DNA from: Mycobacterium xenopi | Lineage (GTDB): Bacteria > Actinomycetota > Actinomycetes > Mycobacteriales > Mycobacteriaceae | Direction of reading: 5' to 3' | Assembly (NCBI RefSeq): GCF_009936235.1 | Contig: NZ_AP022314.1 | Span: forward strand, 2,976,001 to 3,040,000 | DNA: 64,000 nucleotides | In this document: piece after piece, positions 47,726-60,095 of the stretch | Position numbering within the stretch: the stretch's first letter is position 1 | Layout: every line of letters begins with the position of its first letter | Notes under the pieces: model-generated | The model's database searches: none | What the model saw: only the letters and a program-made list of their open reading frames with translations | What the model was told of the DNA's origin: nothing | Translations under genes and position numbers: made by a program

Positions 47726-48133
47726 ATGCGCAAAATGCGGATCCGGGAGGCGGCCGAACTGCTGGGTGTCAGCGACGACACCGTGCGGCGGTGGATCGAC
47801 CAGGGCAGCTTGTCGGTCAGCCTCGACCAGTCGGGCCGCAAGGTGATCGCCGGGGACGAGCTAGCCGAATTCTGGCGCACCAACACGCGCCCGCTGCCGC
47901 CGAACCCGTTGGGCGTGGCCAGCTCGGCGCGCAACCGGTTCGTCGGCTTGGTCACCAAGGTGATCACCGACAAGGTGATGGCGCAGGTCGAGATGCAATG
48001 CGGGCCTTTCACCGTCGTGTCCCTGATGAGCAGTGAGGCCGCGCACGAGCTGAAACTGGAGCCGGGCAGTGTGGCCGTGGCCGTCGTCAAGGCCACCAAC
48101 GTCATCGTCGAAACCCCGGACGAGCTCCCCTGA
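47726..48133 (+). CDS. Helix-turn-helix protein with Mop/TOBE domain
   Basis: 135 residues from ATG 47726. The N-terminus is a MerR/excisionase-type HTH (MRIREAAELLGVSDDTVRRW). The C-terminal 70 residues are a molybdenum-pterin-binding (Mop/TOBE) fold: ARNRFVGLVTKVITDKVMAQ to LKLEPGSVAVAVVKATNVIV. Such proteins store or sense molybdate. No molybdate transporter or cofactor gene is in the window. It converges with pyrF (9 bp). Confidence 0.85.
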   Translation: MRKMRIREAAELLGVSDDTVRRWIDQGSLSVSLDQSGRKVIAGDELAEFWRTNTRPLPPNPLGVASSARNRFVGLVTKVITDKVMAQVEMQCGPFTVVSLMSSEAAHELKLEPGSVAVAVVKATNVIVETPDELP

Positions 48134-48142
48134 CGGCGTCGG

Positions 48143-48966
48143 CTAGCCGGCCGCGAGATAGGCGACGGCGTCTCGCATCTGTTCTGCCGCCGCGCGCAAG
48201 TCTGCGACACGGGGCCCCGCCCGCAGCACGTCGCGCGACACCGCGGGCAGAAGTTGCCCGGGCGCCGCGCCGCCCAGCCCGCCGAGCGCCCGCACCCGTC
48301 CCCCTGCGCCCCCACGCCGGGCACCAGGACCGGCCCGTTCAATGCGCTGACGTCGGGGGGATCGGCCGCGGTGGCGCCGATGACCACGCCGACGAAGCCG
48401 GGCCCGGGCAGTGACGCCCGGTTGACCGCCGCCGCCGCGTCGACAATCAGCTGGGCCACGGTGCGGCCGTTGACGTTGGCGCGCTGCACGATTGCCCCCT
48501 CCGGATTGGACGTGGCAGCCAGCACGAACACTCCGCGCGCGTGCGCGGCGGCGGCGTCCAGCAGCGGTTGCAGCGCACCGAAACCCAGATATGGCGACGC
48601 GGTGACGGCGTCGACCGCAAGCGGCGAGTCACTGATCCAGGCCTGGGCGTAGGCGGCCATCGTGGAGCCGATGTCGCCGCGCTTGGCGTCGGCCACCACT
48701 AGCACGCCGGCCTCGCGCAACGCGGCGACGCTGTGTTCCAGCACCGCGTATCCGGCCGCGCCGTACGCCTCGAAGAACGCCACTTGGGGCTTGACCACGG
48801 CGAAGCCGGCGTACGCCTCGACACAGGTGTCGCAGAACGCGGCAAGGCCCTCCGCGGTGGCGGGCAGATCCCAGGCGCGCAGCAGCTCGGGATGCGGGTC
48901 GATGCCCAGACACAACGGGCCGCGTTGCGACATAGCGTCGCGCAGCCGGGCCCCGAATCCGGGCAT
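48143..48966 (-). CDS. pyrF: Orotidine-5'-phosphate decarboxylase, frameshifted
   Basis: Last step of UMP synthesis. The 5' part, from ATG 48966, is normal: LCLGIDPHPELLRAWD, FAVVKPQVAFFEAYGAAG, ADAKRGDIGSTMAAYA (catalytic Asp/Lys) and LVPGVGAQG. At the C5 run 48300-48304 (G5 on the coding strand) the frame shifts. With one more base it continues LGGLGGAAPGQLLPAV to DAVAYLAAG and stops at 48143-48145, giving 274 residues, the H37Rv length. The uncorrected frame would run on into zwf. A homopolymer error is likely. Confidence 0.92.
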
Positions 48967-48967
48967 G

Positions 48968-52314
<3,347 letters not shown>

Positions 52315-52315
<1 letters not shown>

Positions 52316-53448
52316 TAGTGCCCCTCTCCTGCCATCAGGTCGACGAACTGGTCGAACAGGTATTCCGCGTCGTGCGGACCGGCTGCCGCCTCCGGGTGGT
52401 ACTGCACCGAAAACGCGCGCCCGCTGGCCAGTTTGACGCCTTCGACGACGCCGTCGTTGGCGCAGGTGTGACTGACGATCGCCGGTCCGAACGGGGTGTC
52501 GAATCGCTGACCCGCTTCGCCTTGCACCGCGAAGCCGTGGTTTTGCGCCGTGATCGCGATCCGCCCGGTGGCGTGGTCGATCACCGGCACGTTGATACCG
52601 CGGTGGCCGAACACCATCTTGTAGGTGGACAGACCCAGTGCGCGGCCCAGGATCTGGTTGCCGAAACAGATGCCGAACAAGGGGATTCCGGCGTCCAGCA
52701 CCTGCCGGGTGACGGCGACGACGTGGTCGGCCGTGGCCGGATCGCCGGGGCCGTTGGACAAGAACACGCCGTGCGGCTTGATCTCGGCGATCTGCTCGAA
52801 GGTCGCCGACGACGGCAGCACATGGCTGCGGATGCCGCGCCGGGCGAAGTTCCGCGGCGTGTTGGTTTTGATGCCGAGATCGAGTGCGGCGACGGTAAAC
52901 CGATGCGGCCCTTGGGGTTCGACGACATAGGTATCGGCGGTGCTGACCTGGCCGGCCAGGTCGGCGCCGAGCATCGGGGGCTGGGCGCGCACCCGCTCGA
53001 TCAACTCGTCCGGCTCGGCCAGGGCGGCGCCGGAGAAGATTCCGGCTTTCATCGACCCGAAGTTGCGGATGTGACGCACCACGGCGCGGGTGTCGATGCC
53101 GGCCACGCCGACGATGCGCTGGCGGACCAGTTCGTCCTCCAGCGTGGTCGTGGCCCGCCAGTTCGACACCCGCGGTGACGGATCCCGCACCGCGTAGCCG
53201 GCCACCCAGATCCGATCACCGCGGCTTTCGGAGTCTTCGGTGTTCCACCCGGTGTTGCCGATCTGCGGCGCGGTGGCCACCACGATCTGGCGGTGATAGC
53301 TGGGGTCGGTCAGGGTTTCCTGGTAGCCGGACATTCCGGTGGAAAACACCGCCTCGCCGAGGGTTTGGCCGATCGCGCCGAACGGTGTCCCGGTGAAGAT
53401 CCGGCCGTCCTCGAGAACCAGCACGGCACGCAGCGTTGCGGGGTTCAT
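52315..53448 (-). CDS. carA: Carbamoyl-phosphate synthase small chain
   Basis: Glutamine amidotransferase subunit, 377 residues from ATG 53448 (NPATLRAVLVLEDGRIFTG). Class I triad: the nucleophile in LFGICFGNQILGRALG and His/Glu in SVQYHPEAAAGP. It overlaps the corrected pyrC stop by 4 nt. In H37Rv a membrane-protein gene (Rv1382) separates pyrC and carA; here it is absent. Confidence 0.97.
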
Positions 53449-54736
53449 GCCGGGCACTTTCCGTCGCGAGCGGTGACCTTGCCGCGCAGCAGCGTCGCGG
53501 TCACCGTCGCCGGCAACGTCATCGATTCGTAGGGGGTGTTGGCCGACCGGCTGGCCAGTGCGGAGCCGGTGACGGTCCAGGTGGCGTCGGGGTCGACGAC
53601 GGCGAGGTTGGCCGCTCGCCCACCTCCAGCGGGCGGCCGTGATCGGGCAACCCGGCAATGCGTGCCGGGTTTTCGCTCATCACCCGGGCGACGTCACGCC
53701 AGCCCAGCAGGCCCGGCTCCACCATGGTGGCTACCACCACCGACAGCGCGGTCTGCAGCCCGAGCATGCCCGGGCGCGCGGCGGCGAATTCGACACACTT
53801 CTCGTGTTCGGCGTGCGGCGCGTGATCGGTGGCCACACAGTCGATTACCCCGTCGGCCAGAGCCTGCCGCAACGCCGCCGCATCGGCCGACTCACGCAGC
53901 GGCGGGTTCACGCGGTACACGCCGTCGTAGGTTGCGAGCCTGGAATCGTCGAGCATCAGGTGATGCGGGGTGACTTCGGCGGTGATCGAAATACCTTGCG
54001 CCTTAGCCCAGTTGAGAATCTCGACGGTGCCGGCGGTGGAGGCGTGGCAGATATGCACCCGGGCGCCGGCGTCGCGGGCCAGCAGCGCGTCACGGGCGAC
54101 GATCGACTCCTCGGCCGCCCGCGGCCACCCGGCAAGGCCAAGCCGCGCGGCGTTGGGCCCCTCGTGGGCGACCGAGCCCACGGTGAGCCGCGGTTCCTCG
54201 GCGTGCTGAGCGATGAGCACACCCAGACCGGTGGCGTACTCCAGGGCACGGCGCATCACCAACGGATCGGCCACGCAGTTGCCGTCGTCGGAGAACATCC
54301 GCACCTGAGCGGCGCCGGCGGCCATCATGCCCATCTCGGTGAGCTCTTTGCCGGCCAGTCCCATTGTGACCGCGCCGACCGGGTGAACGTCGACCAAACC
54401 CACCTGCTGGCCGCGCTGCCAGACGTGGTCGGTGACCACTGGGCTGTCGGCCACGGGGTTGGTGTTGGCCATCGCGAACACCGCGGTGTATCCGCCCAAA
54501 GCAGCGGCGGCCGAGCCTGTTTCGATGTCTTCGGCGTATTCGCGGCCCGGTTCACGCAGGTGGGTGTGCAGGTCGACAAAACCCGGCAGCAGTATCTGCC
54601 CGGTGGCGTCGATCACGTCGGCGTCTTCTGGAATCTGTAGTCGCGCACCGATGTCGGCGATCTGCCCGTCGTCGACGAGCACGTCGACGCGCTTGCCCTC
54701 GCCGTAGCGGCGCACACCGCGGATCACGACGCTCAC
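53445..54736 (-). CDS. pyrC: Dihydroorotase, frameshifted near 3' end
   Basis: Closes carbamoyl-aspartate to dihydroorotate. GTG 54736 overlaps the pyrB stop by 4 nt. Metal ligands are in FVDLHTHLREPG and CVATDHAPHAEHEK. Past PLEVGE (about 53615) the frame shifts; one extra G at 53610-53614 (restoring GGCCGGC) gives PANLAVVDPDATWTVTGSAL and ends ARDGKCPA with TGA at 53445-53447, 430 residues as in Rv1381. The restored stop makes the usual ATGA overlap with carA, good evidence that the gap is an error. Confidence 0.93.
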
Positions 54737-55677
54737 GCTGCAGCCTCCTGTGCTCCGACCAGGACGTGGAACAGCACCGCCATCCGCACGTGCACCCCAT
54801 TGGAAACCTGTTGCAGCACAGCGGATTGCGACGAGTCGGCCACCGAGGACTCGATCTCCATGCCGCGCAGCATCGGGCCGGGGTGCAGCACCACCGCGTG
54901 GCCGGGAAGCAGCGCCTGACGCCGGTCGGATAGCCCGTAGAGCACCGAATACTCGCGGGCAGAAGGGAAGAAGCCGCCGTGCATCCGCTCGGCCTGCACC
55001 CGCAGCATCAATACCGCGTCGGCCGCGGGCAGTTCGGCGTCGAGGTCGTAGGACACGGTGACCGGCCACTCGGCCACCCCCACCGGCAGCAGCGTCGGCG
55101 GTGCCACCAGCACTACGTCGGCGCCCAGCGTGGCCAGCAGATGGGTGTTGGAGCGGGCGACCCTGCTGTGCAGGATGTCGCCGACGATCACGATGCGCCG
55201 CCCGTCGATGCCGCCGAGGCGCTGCCGGATGGTCAGCGCGTCCAGCAGCGCCTGTGTCGGGTGCTCGTGGGTCCCGTCGCCGGCGTTGATCACCGAGGGC
55301 CCACCCTGTTCGGTGGCGGTCCAGTCGGCCAGCCGATGCGCCGCACCGGAGGCGGGGTGGCGGATCACCAGCGCGTCGGCGCCGGCGGCGCGCAGGGTCA
55401 GCGCGGTGTCGCGCAGCGATTCGCCCTTGCCCACCGACGATCCCGTCGCGCTGACGTTGATCACGTCGGCGCTCATCAGCTTGCCGGCCACTTCGAACGA
55501 CACCCGGGTGCGGGTGGAGTTCTCGTAGAACATCGTGATGATGGTGCGCCCGCGCAGCGTCGGCAGCTTCTTGACCTCACGGCCCACCAGGGCCTGGGCG
55601 AACCGGTCGGCGTCGTCGAGGATCGCGGTGGCGTCATCACGGCTCAGATCACCGGCGGCCAGCAAGTGTCGCGTCAT
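54733..55677 (-). CDS. pyrB: Aspartate carbamoyltransferase catalytic chain
   Basis: 314 residues (Rv1380 about 319). Carbamoyl-phosphate site MFYENSTRTRVSFEVAGK, then SVGKGESLRDTALTLRA and DGTHEHPTQALLDALTI. No regulatory pyrI is present. Overlaps pyrR and pyrC by 4 nt each. Confidence 0.97.
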   Translation of the reverse strand: MTRHLLAAGDLSRDDATAILDDADRFAQALVGREVKKLPTLRGRTIITMFYENSTRTRVSFEVAGKLMSADVINVSATGSSVGKGESLRDTALTLRAAGADALVIRHPASGAAHRLADWTATEQGGPSVINAGDGTHEHPTQALLDALTIRQRLGGIDGRRIVIVGDILHSRVARSNTHLLATLGADVVLVAPPTLLPVGVAEWPVTVSYDLDAELPAADAVLMLRVQAERMHGGFFPSAREYSVLYGLSDRRQALLPGHAVVLHPGPMLRGMEIESSVADSSQSAVLQQVSNGVHVRMAVLFHVLVGAQEAAA

Positions 55678-56246
55678 CGCGAGATCACCACCTGATCGCG
55701 GCCGTCGTGTTCGGCCAGCAGCACGTGCACGCTTTCGCTGCGGGAGGTGGGCACGTTCTTGCCCACGTAGTCGGCCCGCAGCGGCAGTTCGCGGTGCCCG
55801 CGGTCGACCAGCACCGCCAGCTGCACGGCCCGCGGCCGGCCGATATCGCGCAGCGCGTCGAGTGCGGAGCGCACCGAGCGCCCCGAGTACAGCACGTCGT
55901 CGACGAGGATCACCAGCGCGTCGTCGATGCCGCCGGGCGGGATGGAGGTGGCCTCCAGGGGCCGCGGCGGCTTTTGCATCAGGTCGTCGCGGTACAAGGT
56001 GATGTCGAGCGCGCCGTGATCGACGTTGACACCGGAGAACTCGCCGATGTTGCGGGCCAACCGCTCGGCCAGGATCACGCCGCGGGTGGGGATGCCCAGC
56101 AGCACCACGCGCGGGGCCTCGGGCGCGTCGAGCGCGGTCTTTTCGATGATCTGGTGAGCGATGCGGGAAATGGTGCGTCCCACGTCGGCCGCCGACATCA
56201 ATTCTCGGGGCTCGCTGCCTACGCCGGTCTTGCCCGCGGCACCCAT
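55674..56246 (-). CDS. pyrR: Pyrimidine operon regulator PyrR / uracil phosphoribosyltransferase
   Basis: 190 residues (Rv1379 about 193). PRPP-binding VILVDDVLYSGRSVRSAL and the N-terminal ISRIAHQIIEK with LGIPTRGVILAERL are typical. PyrR binds pyr mRNA in a UMP-dependent way; in mycobacteria it acts on translation. A candidate binding loop adjoins its own ribosome site AGAAGGAGGT. First gene of pyrR-pyrB-pyrC-carA-carB-pyrF. Confidence 0.97.
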   Translation of the reverse strand: MGAAGKTGVGSEPRELMSAADVGRTISRIAHQIIEKTALDAPEAPRVVLLGIPTRGVILAERLARNIGEFSGVNVDHGALDITLYRDDLMQKPPRPLEATSIPPGGIDDALVILVDDVLYSGRSVRSALDALRDIGRPRAVQLAVLVDRGHRELPLRADYVGKNVPTSRSESVHVLLAEHDGRDQVVISR

Positions 56247-56266
56247 GGGAAACTTGACCTCCTTCT

Positions 56267-56282
56267 CCGCCTCGCCGGACGG
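56267..56282 (-). promoter_or_regulatory. Candidate PyrR-binding hairpin in pyrR leader
   Basis: On the transcript, CCGUCCGGCGAGGCGG has a CCG/CGG stem and a loop UCCGGCGAGG, which with the next C fits the core UCCNGNGAGGY of Bacillus-type PyrR sites. It ends directly where the Shine-Dalgarno AGAAGGAGGT (56266-56257) begins, so protein binding would block ribosome entry. Confidence 0.55.
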
Positions 56283-56403
56283 ATCGTTAAAGGATGTCGA
56301 CTGCCCGGCAGCGTAGCACTTGGCGGCTCAGGTCCGTCGATGCAGGCCGGCGCGTGGCGATGCGGTGCGAACTATGCGCGCGCCACTTGTCGGTGGCGTG
56401 ATC

Positions 56404-56424
56404 TAGCATCGCACCTATGTTCGA
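56404..56424 (+). promoter_or_regulatory. -10 element and LexA (SOS) box over second 13E12 start
   Basis: TCGCACCTATGTTCGA (56409-56424) fits TCGAAC(N4)GTTCGA at 11 of 12 defined positions (C for A at position 4). A -10-like TAGCAT at 56404-56409 adjoins it and the ATG 56417 lies inside. The arrangement is the same as at 13.95 kb although the two proteins differ. Confidence 0.7.
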
Positions 56425-57700
56425 GGATTTCGCCGCGGTCGACCCTACCGCTGACGAATCAGCGCTGGTCGAGCGCATCGCCGCGCTGGAGCGGCTGAAA
56501 TCGGCCGCGGCTGCGGGTCAGGCACGAGCGGCGGCGGCGCTCGATGCGTTGCGTCGCTCCAATGAGGCCGATGCCGGGGTGCCGGCGGCCGAGCGTGGCC
56601 GCGGGGTGGCCAGTGAGATCGCACTTGCGCGACGGGATTCGCCGGCCCGGGGTGGCCGGCACCTCGGATTGGCGAAGGCATTGGTTCACGAGATGCCGCA
56701 CACGCTGGCCGCGCTGGAGGCCGGCCAATTGTCGGAATGGCGGGCCACGCTGATCGTTCGGGAATCGGCCTGTTTGGACGTCGAGGACCGCCGCGCACTG
56801 GATGCGGAGCTGTGTGCCGACATGTCGGCATTGGACGGCATGGGCGATGCGCGGATCGCCGCCGCCGCAAAGGACATCGCCTACCGGCTCAACGCGCAGG
56901 CGGTGGTCGACCGGGCCGCAAAGGCCGCGTCCGAGCGCACGGTGACGATTCGCCCCGCCCCGGACACCATGACCTGGGTGACGGCGTTGTTGCCGGTCGC
57001 GCAGGGCGTCTCGGTGTATGCGGCGCTCAAGCGGGCCGCCGACACCACCTTCGATGACCGCACGCGAGGGCAGGTGATGGCCGACACGTTGGTCGAACGC
57101 GTCACCGGACGTGCTGCCGACGTCGCCGAACCGGTCGCGGTCAACCTGGTCATCTCTGATGAGACCCTGCTGGGCGGCGCCGACGCCGCGGCGCGGATCG
57201 ACGGGTATGGCCCGATCCCGGCGAGCGTGGCGTGCAACATGGTTGGCGCCGCGGTTACCGATGCCCGGTCGCGGGCAACGCTGCGCCGGCTCTACCGGCA
57301 TCCGCGCTCCGGGGCCTTAGTGGCGATGGAGTCGCGGGCGCGCCGCTTCCCCAACGGCCTTGCCGCCTTTATTTCCCTGCGTGACCAGCGCTGTCGCACC
57401 CCTTACTGTGATGCCCCGATCCGACACCGCGACCACGCGCTGCCGCACCGCCGCGGCGGACCGACCGACGTCACCAACGGGCTCGGTTCGTGTGAGCGCT
57501 GCAATTACGTCAAGGAATCGCCTGGCTGGCGGGTCACCGCGAGCCTGGATGAAACCGGTCGGCACACAGCACAATTCACCACACCGACGGGGATGCATTA
57601 CCACTCGACGGCACCACCGCAACCCGGGCCCCTGATGGTCACGGTCAGTGAGGTCGAGACCCGAATAGCGGTGTCCCTCGCCGACCTGCACGCCGCCTAA
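56417..57700 (+). CDS. 13E12-type DUF222/HNH endonuclease protein
   Basis: 427 residues from ATG 56417. Helical DUF222 region (VERIAALERLKSAAAAGQAR to about 300), then an HNH domain CRTPYCDAPIRHRDHALPHR and GSCERCNYVKESPGW with zinc Cys pairs and catalytic His. It is shorter than and quite different from the copy at 13.95 kb, so it is not a recent duplicate. Its position between pyrR and nusB marks the accessory island. Confidence 0.92.
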   Translation: MFEDFAAVDPTADESALVERIAALERLKSAAAAGQARAAAALDALRRSNEADAGVPAAERGRGVASEIALARRDSPARGGRHLGLAKALVHEMPHTLAALEAGQLSEWRATLIVRESACLDVEDRRALDAELCADMSALDGMGDARIAAAAKDIAYRLNAQAVVDRAAKAASERTVTIRPAPDTMTWVTALLPVAQGVSVYAALKRAADTTFDDRTRGQVMADTLVERVTGRAADVAEPVAVNLVISDETLLGGADAAARIDGYGPIPASVACNMVGAAVTDARSRATLRRLYRHPRSGALVAMESRARRFPNGLAAFISLRDQRCRTPYCDAPIRHRDHALPHRRGGPTDVTNGLGSCERCNYVKESPGWRVTASLDETGRHTAQFTTPTGMHYHSTAPPQPGPLMVTVSEVETRIAVSLADLHAA

Positions 57701-57751
57701 CGGACCGATGGCGAACGCTAGGCTACCGACAATGACCAGCTTTTTGCGCTC

Positions 57752-58957
57752 ATGAAGCTCGACGGCAATCAGCAATCCATCCGGGAGGCCTGCGACGCCG
57801 GTCTGCTCGCCGGCGCGGTGACGGTCGTCTGGCGACATGGAAAAATATTGCAAGTCAACGAAATCGGCTATCGTGACGTCGATGCCGGATTACCGATGCA
57901 GCGCGACACCATATTTCGTGTCGCATCGATGACCAAGCCGGTGACCGTCGCCGCTGCGATGAGCCTGGTCGACGAGGGCAAGCTCGCGCTGCGCGACCCG
58001 ATCACGCGCTGGCTACCGGAATTCGCCGACATGCGCGTGCTCGACGACCCCGACGGCCCGCTGGAGCGCACCCATCGTGCGCAGCGGGCGATCCTGGTCG
58101 AAGATCTGCTCACCCATACCAGTGGTCTGGCGTACGGATTTTCGGTCACCGGCCCGATCTCGCGCGCCTATGTACGGCTGCCGTTCGGGCAGGGCCCCGA
58201 CGCCTGGCTGGCCGCGCTGGCCGAGCTGCCGCTGGTGCACCAGCCGGGTGAGCGGCTCACCTACGGCCATGGCATCGACGTGGTCGGCGTGCTGGTGTCG
58301 CGGATCGAGGGCAAACCATTTCACCAGGTCCTTGACGAGCGAATCCTGCAGCCGCTGGGCATGTGCGACACCGGGTTTTTCGTCCCAGCCGAGAAGCGCT
58401 CCCGAGCGGCAACCATGTACCGGCTGGATGACGACGACCGGCTGCGACACGACGTGATGGGCCCGCCGCAGCTGGCGCCGCCGGCGTTTCCCAACGCCGG
58501 CGGCGGGCTGTGGTCGACCGCCGACGACTACTTGCGTTTCGCGCAGATGCTGTTGCGCGACGGGACACTGGACGGGGTGCGGGTGCTGTCGGCCGAATCA
58601 GCGCGGGCGATGCGCACCGATCGGCTCACCGCCCAGCAGAAGCAGCATCCCTTTCTGGGCTCGCCGTTTTGGATTGGCCGCGGGTTCGGGTTGAACCTGT
58701 CAGTGGTGACCGATCCGGCGAAATCCGCGCCGCTGTTCGGGCCGGGCGGGCTGGGTACGTTCAGTTGGCCCGGCGCTTACGGGACGTGGTGGCAGGCTGA
58801 TCCGTCCGCGGACCTCATTGTGCTGTACTTGGTTCAGAATCTCCCGACGTTGTCGTCGGACGCTGCGGCTGCTGTTGCCGGCAACACGTCGCGCGCCAAA
58901 TTGCAAGCGGTACAACCGAAGTTCGTGCGTCGCACCTATCGCGCGCTGGGGTTGTAG
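57752..58957 (+). CDS. Beta-lactamase-fold serine hydrolase
   Basis: 401 residues, class C beta-lactamase/EstB-like esterase. Catalytic S59-x-x-K62 in FRVASMTKPVTVAAAM, the family LLTHTSGLAYG, and second-motif Tyr in LTYGHGIDVVGVL. No signal peptide, so it is probably cytoplasmic, with esterase or peptidase-like rather than antibiotic-degrading activity. ATG 57752 is used; an ATG at 57732 opens only a 7-codon frame. Confidence 0.88.
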   Translation: MKLDGNQQSIREACDAGLLAGAVTVVWRHGKILQVNEIGYRDVDAGLPMQRDTIFRVASMTKPVTVAAAMSLVDEGKLALRDPITRWLPEFADMRVLDDPDGPLERTHRAQRAILVEDLLTHTSGLAYGFSVTGPISRAYVRLPFGQGPDAWLAALAELPLVHQPGERLTYGHGIDVVGVLVSRIEGKPFHQVLDERILQPLGMCDTGFFVPAEKRSRAATMYRLDDDDRLRHDVMGPPQLAPPAFPNAGGGLWSTADDYLRFAQMLLRDGTLDGVRVLSAESARAMRTDRLTAQQKQHPFLGSPFWIGRGFGLNLSVVTDPAKSAPLFGPGGLGTFSWPGAYGTWWQADPSADLIVLYLVQNLPTLSSDAAAAVAGNTSRAKLQAVQPKFVRRTYRALGL

Positions 58958-58986
58958 GATTTCGCTCGAACGAGTGTGCGGCCTCG

Positions 58987-59613
58987 CTAGTGCCGCAGCA
59001 TCACGTCGAGAAATCGCTCGCGGCGCCCGGCGGCCCGCGGGTTCGGTCGCGAACCGGACAGATGCAAAAAGCCGATGCCCGCGGCGAAAGTGGCGTTGGC
59101 GCGCATGTCCGCCTCGTCCGGGTCGAAACCGTCGTCGATGAAGGCCTGCCGCACGGCGGCAACCACCCGCTCGTCGGATTCGCGTACTGCGGCCGCGACC
59201 GCGGGCTCGGAGCGCGCCCATTCACGCATCGCGCGCTCGAGCATCCAATGCCGCGGGCCGACCATCGCGGTCATCATCCGCGACAGCCGTTGCCGCGGCG
59301 GGTCGTCGGCGACCGAGTCGAAAAATCCGCGATCCTCGTCGCGAACCGTGGCCCAGGTGTCGATCAGCGCCCGACGGTAGGCCTTCATGTCGCTGAAATG
59401 CCAGTAGAAGCTGCCCTTGGTCACGCCGAGACGGCGGCACAGCCGGTCGATGGTCAGCGCCTTGACGCCCTCCTCCGCGAGGATCCGGAACCCGGTCTGG
59501 ACCCAGTCATCCACTGTCAGGCGGTGATTGGCCGAGCCGCCCGAAGTCGTCACGGTAGGCAAGCCTAGTGATTCGGGTGGACACAGATTGCCGTAATTGG
59601 ACACATATCTCAT
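58987..59613 (-). CDS. TetR-family transcription regulator
   Basis: 208 residues from ATG 59613; a GTG at 59553 (TTSGGSANHRLTV) would give a shorter form that starts nearer the domain. HTH: LTIDRLCRRLGVTKGSFYWHFSDM. The ligand domain is of the kind with WMLERAMREWARSEPAVAAA. The target is unknown; the serine hydrolase that converges with it and the decayed flavoprotein upstream are candidates. Confidence 0.85.
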   Translation of the reverse strand: MRYVSNYGNLCPPESLGLPTVTTSGGSANHRLTVDDWVQTGFRILAEEGVKALTIDRLCRRLGVTKGSFYWHFSDMKAYRRALIDTWATVRDEDRGFFDSVADDPPRQRLSRMMTAMVGPRHWMLERAMREWARSEPAVAAAVRESDERVVAAVRQAFIDDGFDPDEADMRANATFAAGIGFLHLSGSRPNPRAAGRRERFLDVMLRH

Positions 59614-59674
59614 AGATTGGCGGCGTCTCGCGGTGTGTCGCGGCGTGGTCAAGCCGTGGCGCCCGTTGCGCGGG

Positions 59675-60066
59675 CCAGTGAGCAAGCGCGCGGCGGGCGT
59701 AAGCGCGCACGTCGGCATCGCGGTCTTTGACCGCGATGCCCAGCGCATCCCTGGCGGCGGGCTATTCGACCTGCGGCTGGGGCGGTCCGTCGGGATGGCG
59801 CAACGGCCGGTAAATCAGCTCGTGCACATTGCGCAACTGCTCCTCGGGAAGACGTTGCGGCGCAGCAATATCGGGCAATGCCGACGCCGCATCCGCACCG
59901 GCCAGATCGCCGAAGACAAAATGCGCCGATCATGTAGTTGTGCGGCAAGCCCGCGAGATCGCCGGCGGCGTAGAGCCCGGGCACGGTAGTGCGGGCATGT
60001 TCGTCGATCCGCTGGCCGACGCCGTCGCCGAGGCGGCACACGGCATCGGACCCCGCAGCGTGTGAC
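59675..60066 (-). pseudogene. Remnant of HEAT-repeat fumarate-reductase-like flavoprotein
   Basis: The coding-strand text reads RIDEHARTTVPGLYAAGDL and AGLPHNYMIGAF, the FAD-binding end of a fumarate-reductase/APS-reductase-like flavoprotein. After a +1 shift at an AAAA run (near 59920) it continues as VFGDLAGADAASALPDIAAP to LRNVHELIYRPLRHPDG and stops at 59762-59764. Directly beyond, in another frame, is ARDALGIAVKDRDADVRAY, then ARRAL, a HEAT repeat like that closing these proteins. The N-terminus, the domain between and most HEAT repeats are gone. A decayed gene with an internal deletion. Confidence 0.7.
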
Positions 60067-60095
60067 AGCGAGCACGCATACGTCAAGGTGGTGGG

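Noticed and set aside
47332..48142. Long C-terminal run-on of pyrF into zwf
   Set aside because: Product of the frameshift at 48300-48304; the corrected frame ends at 48143.
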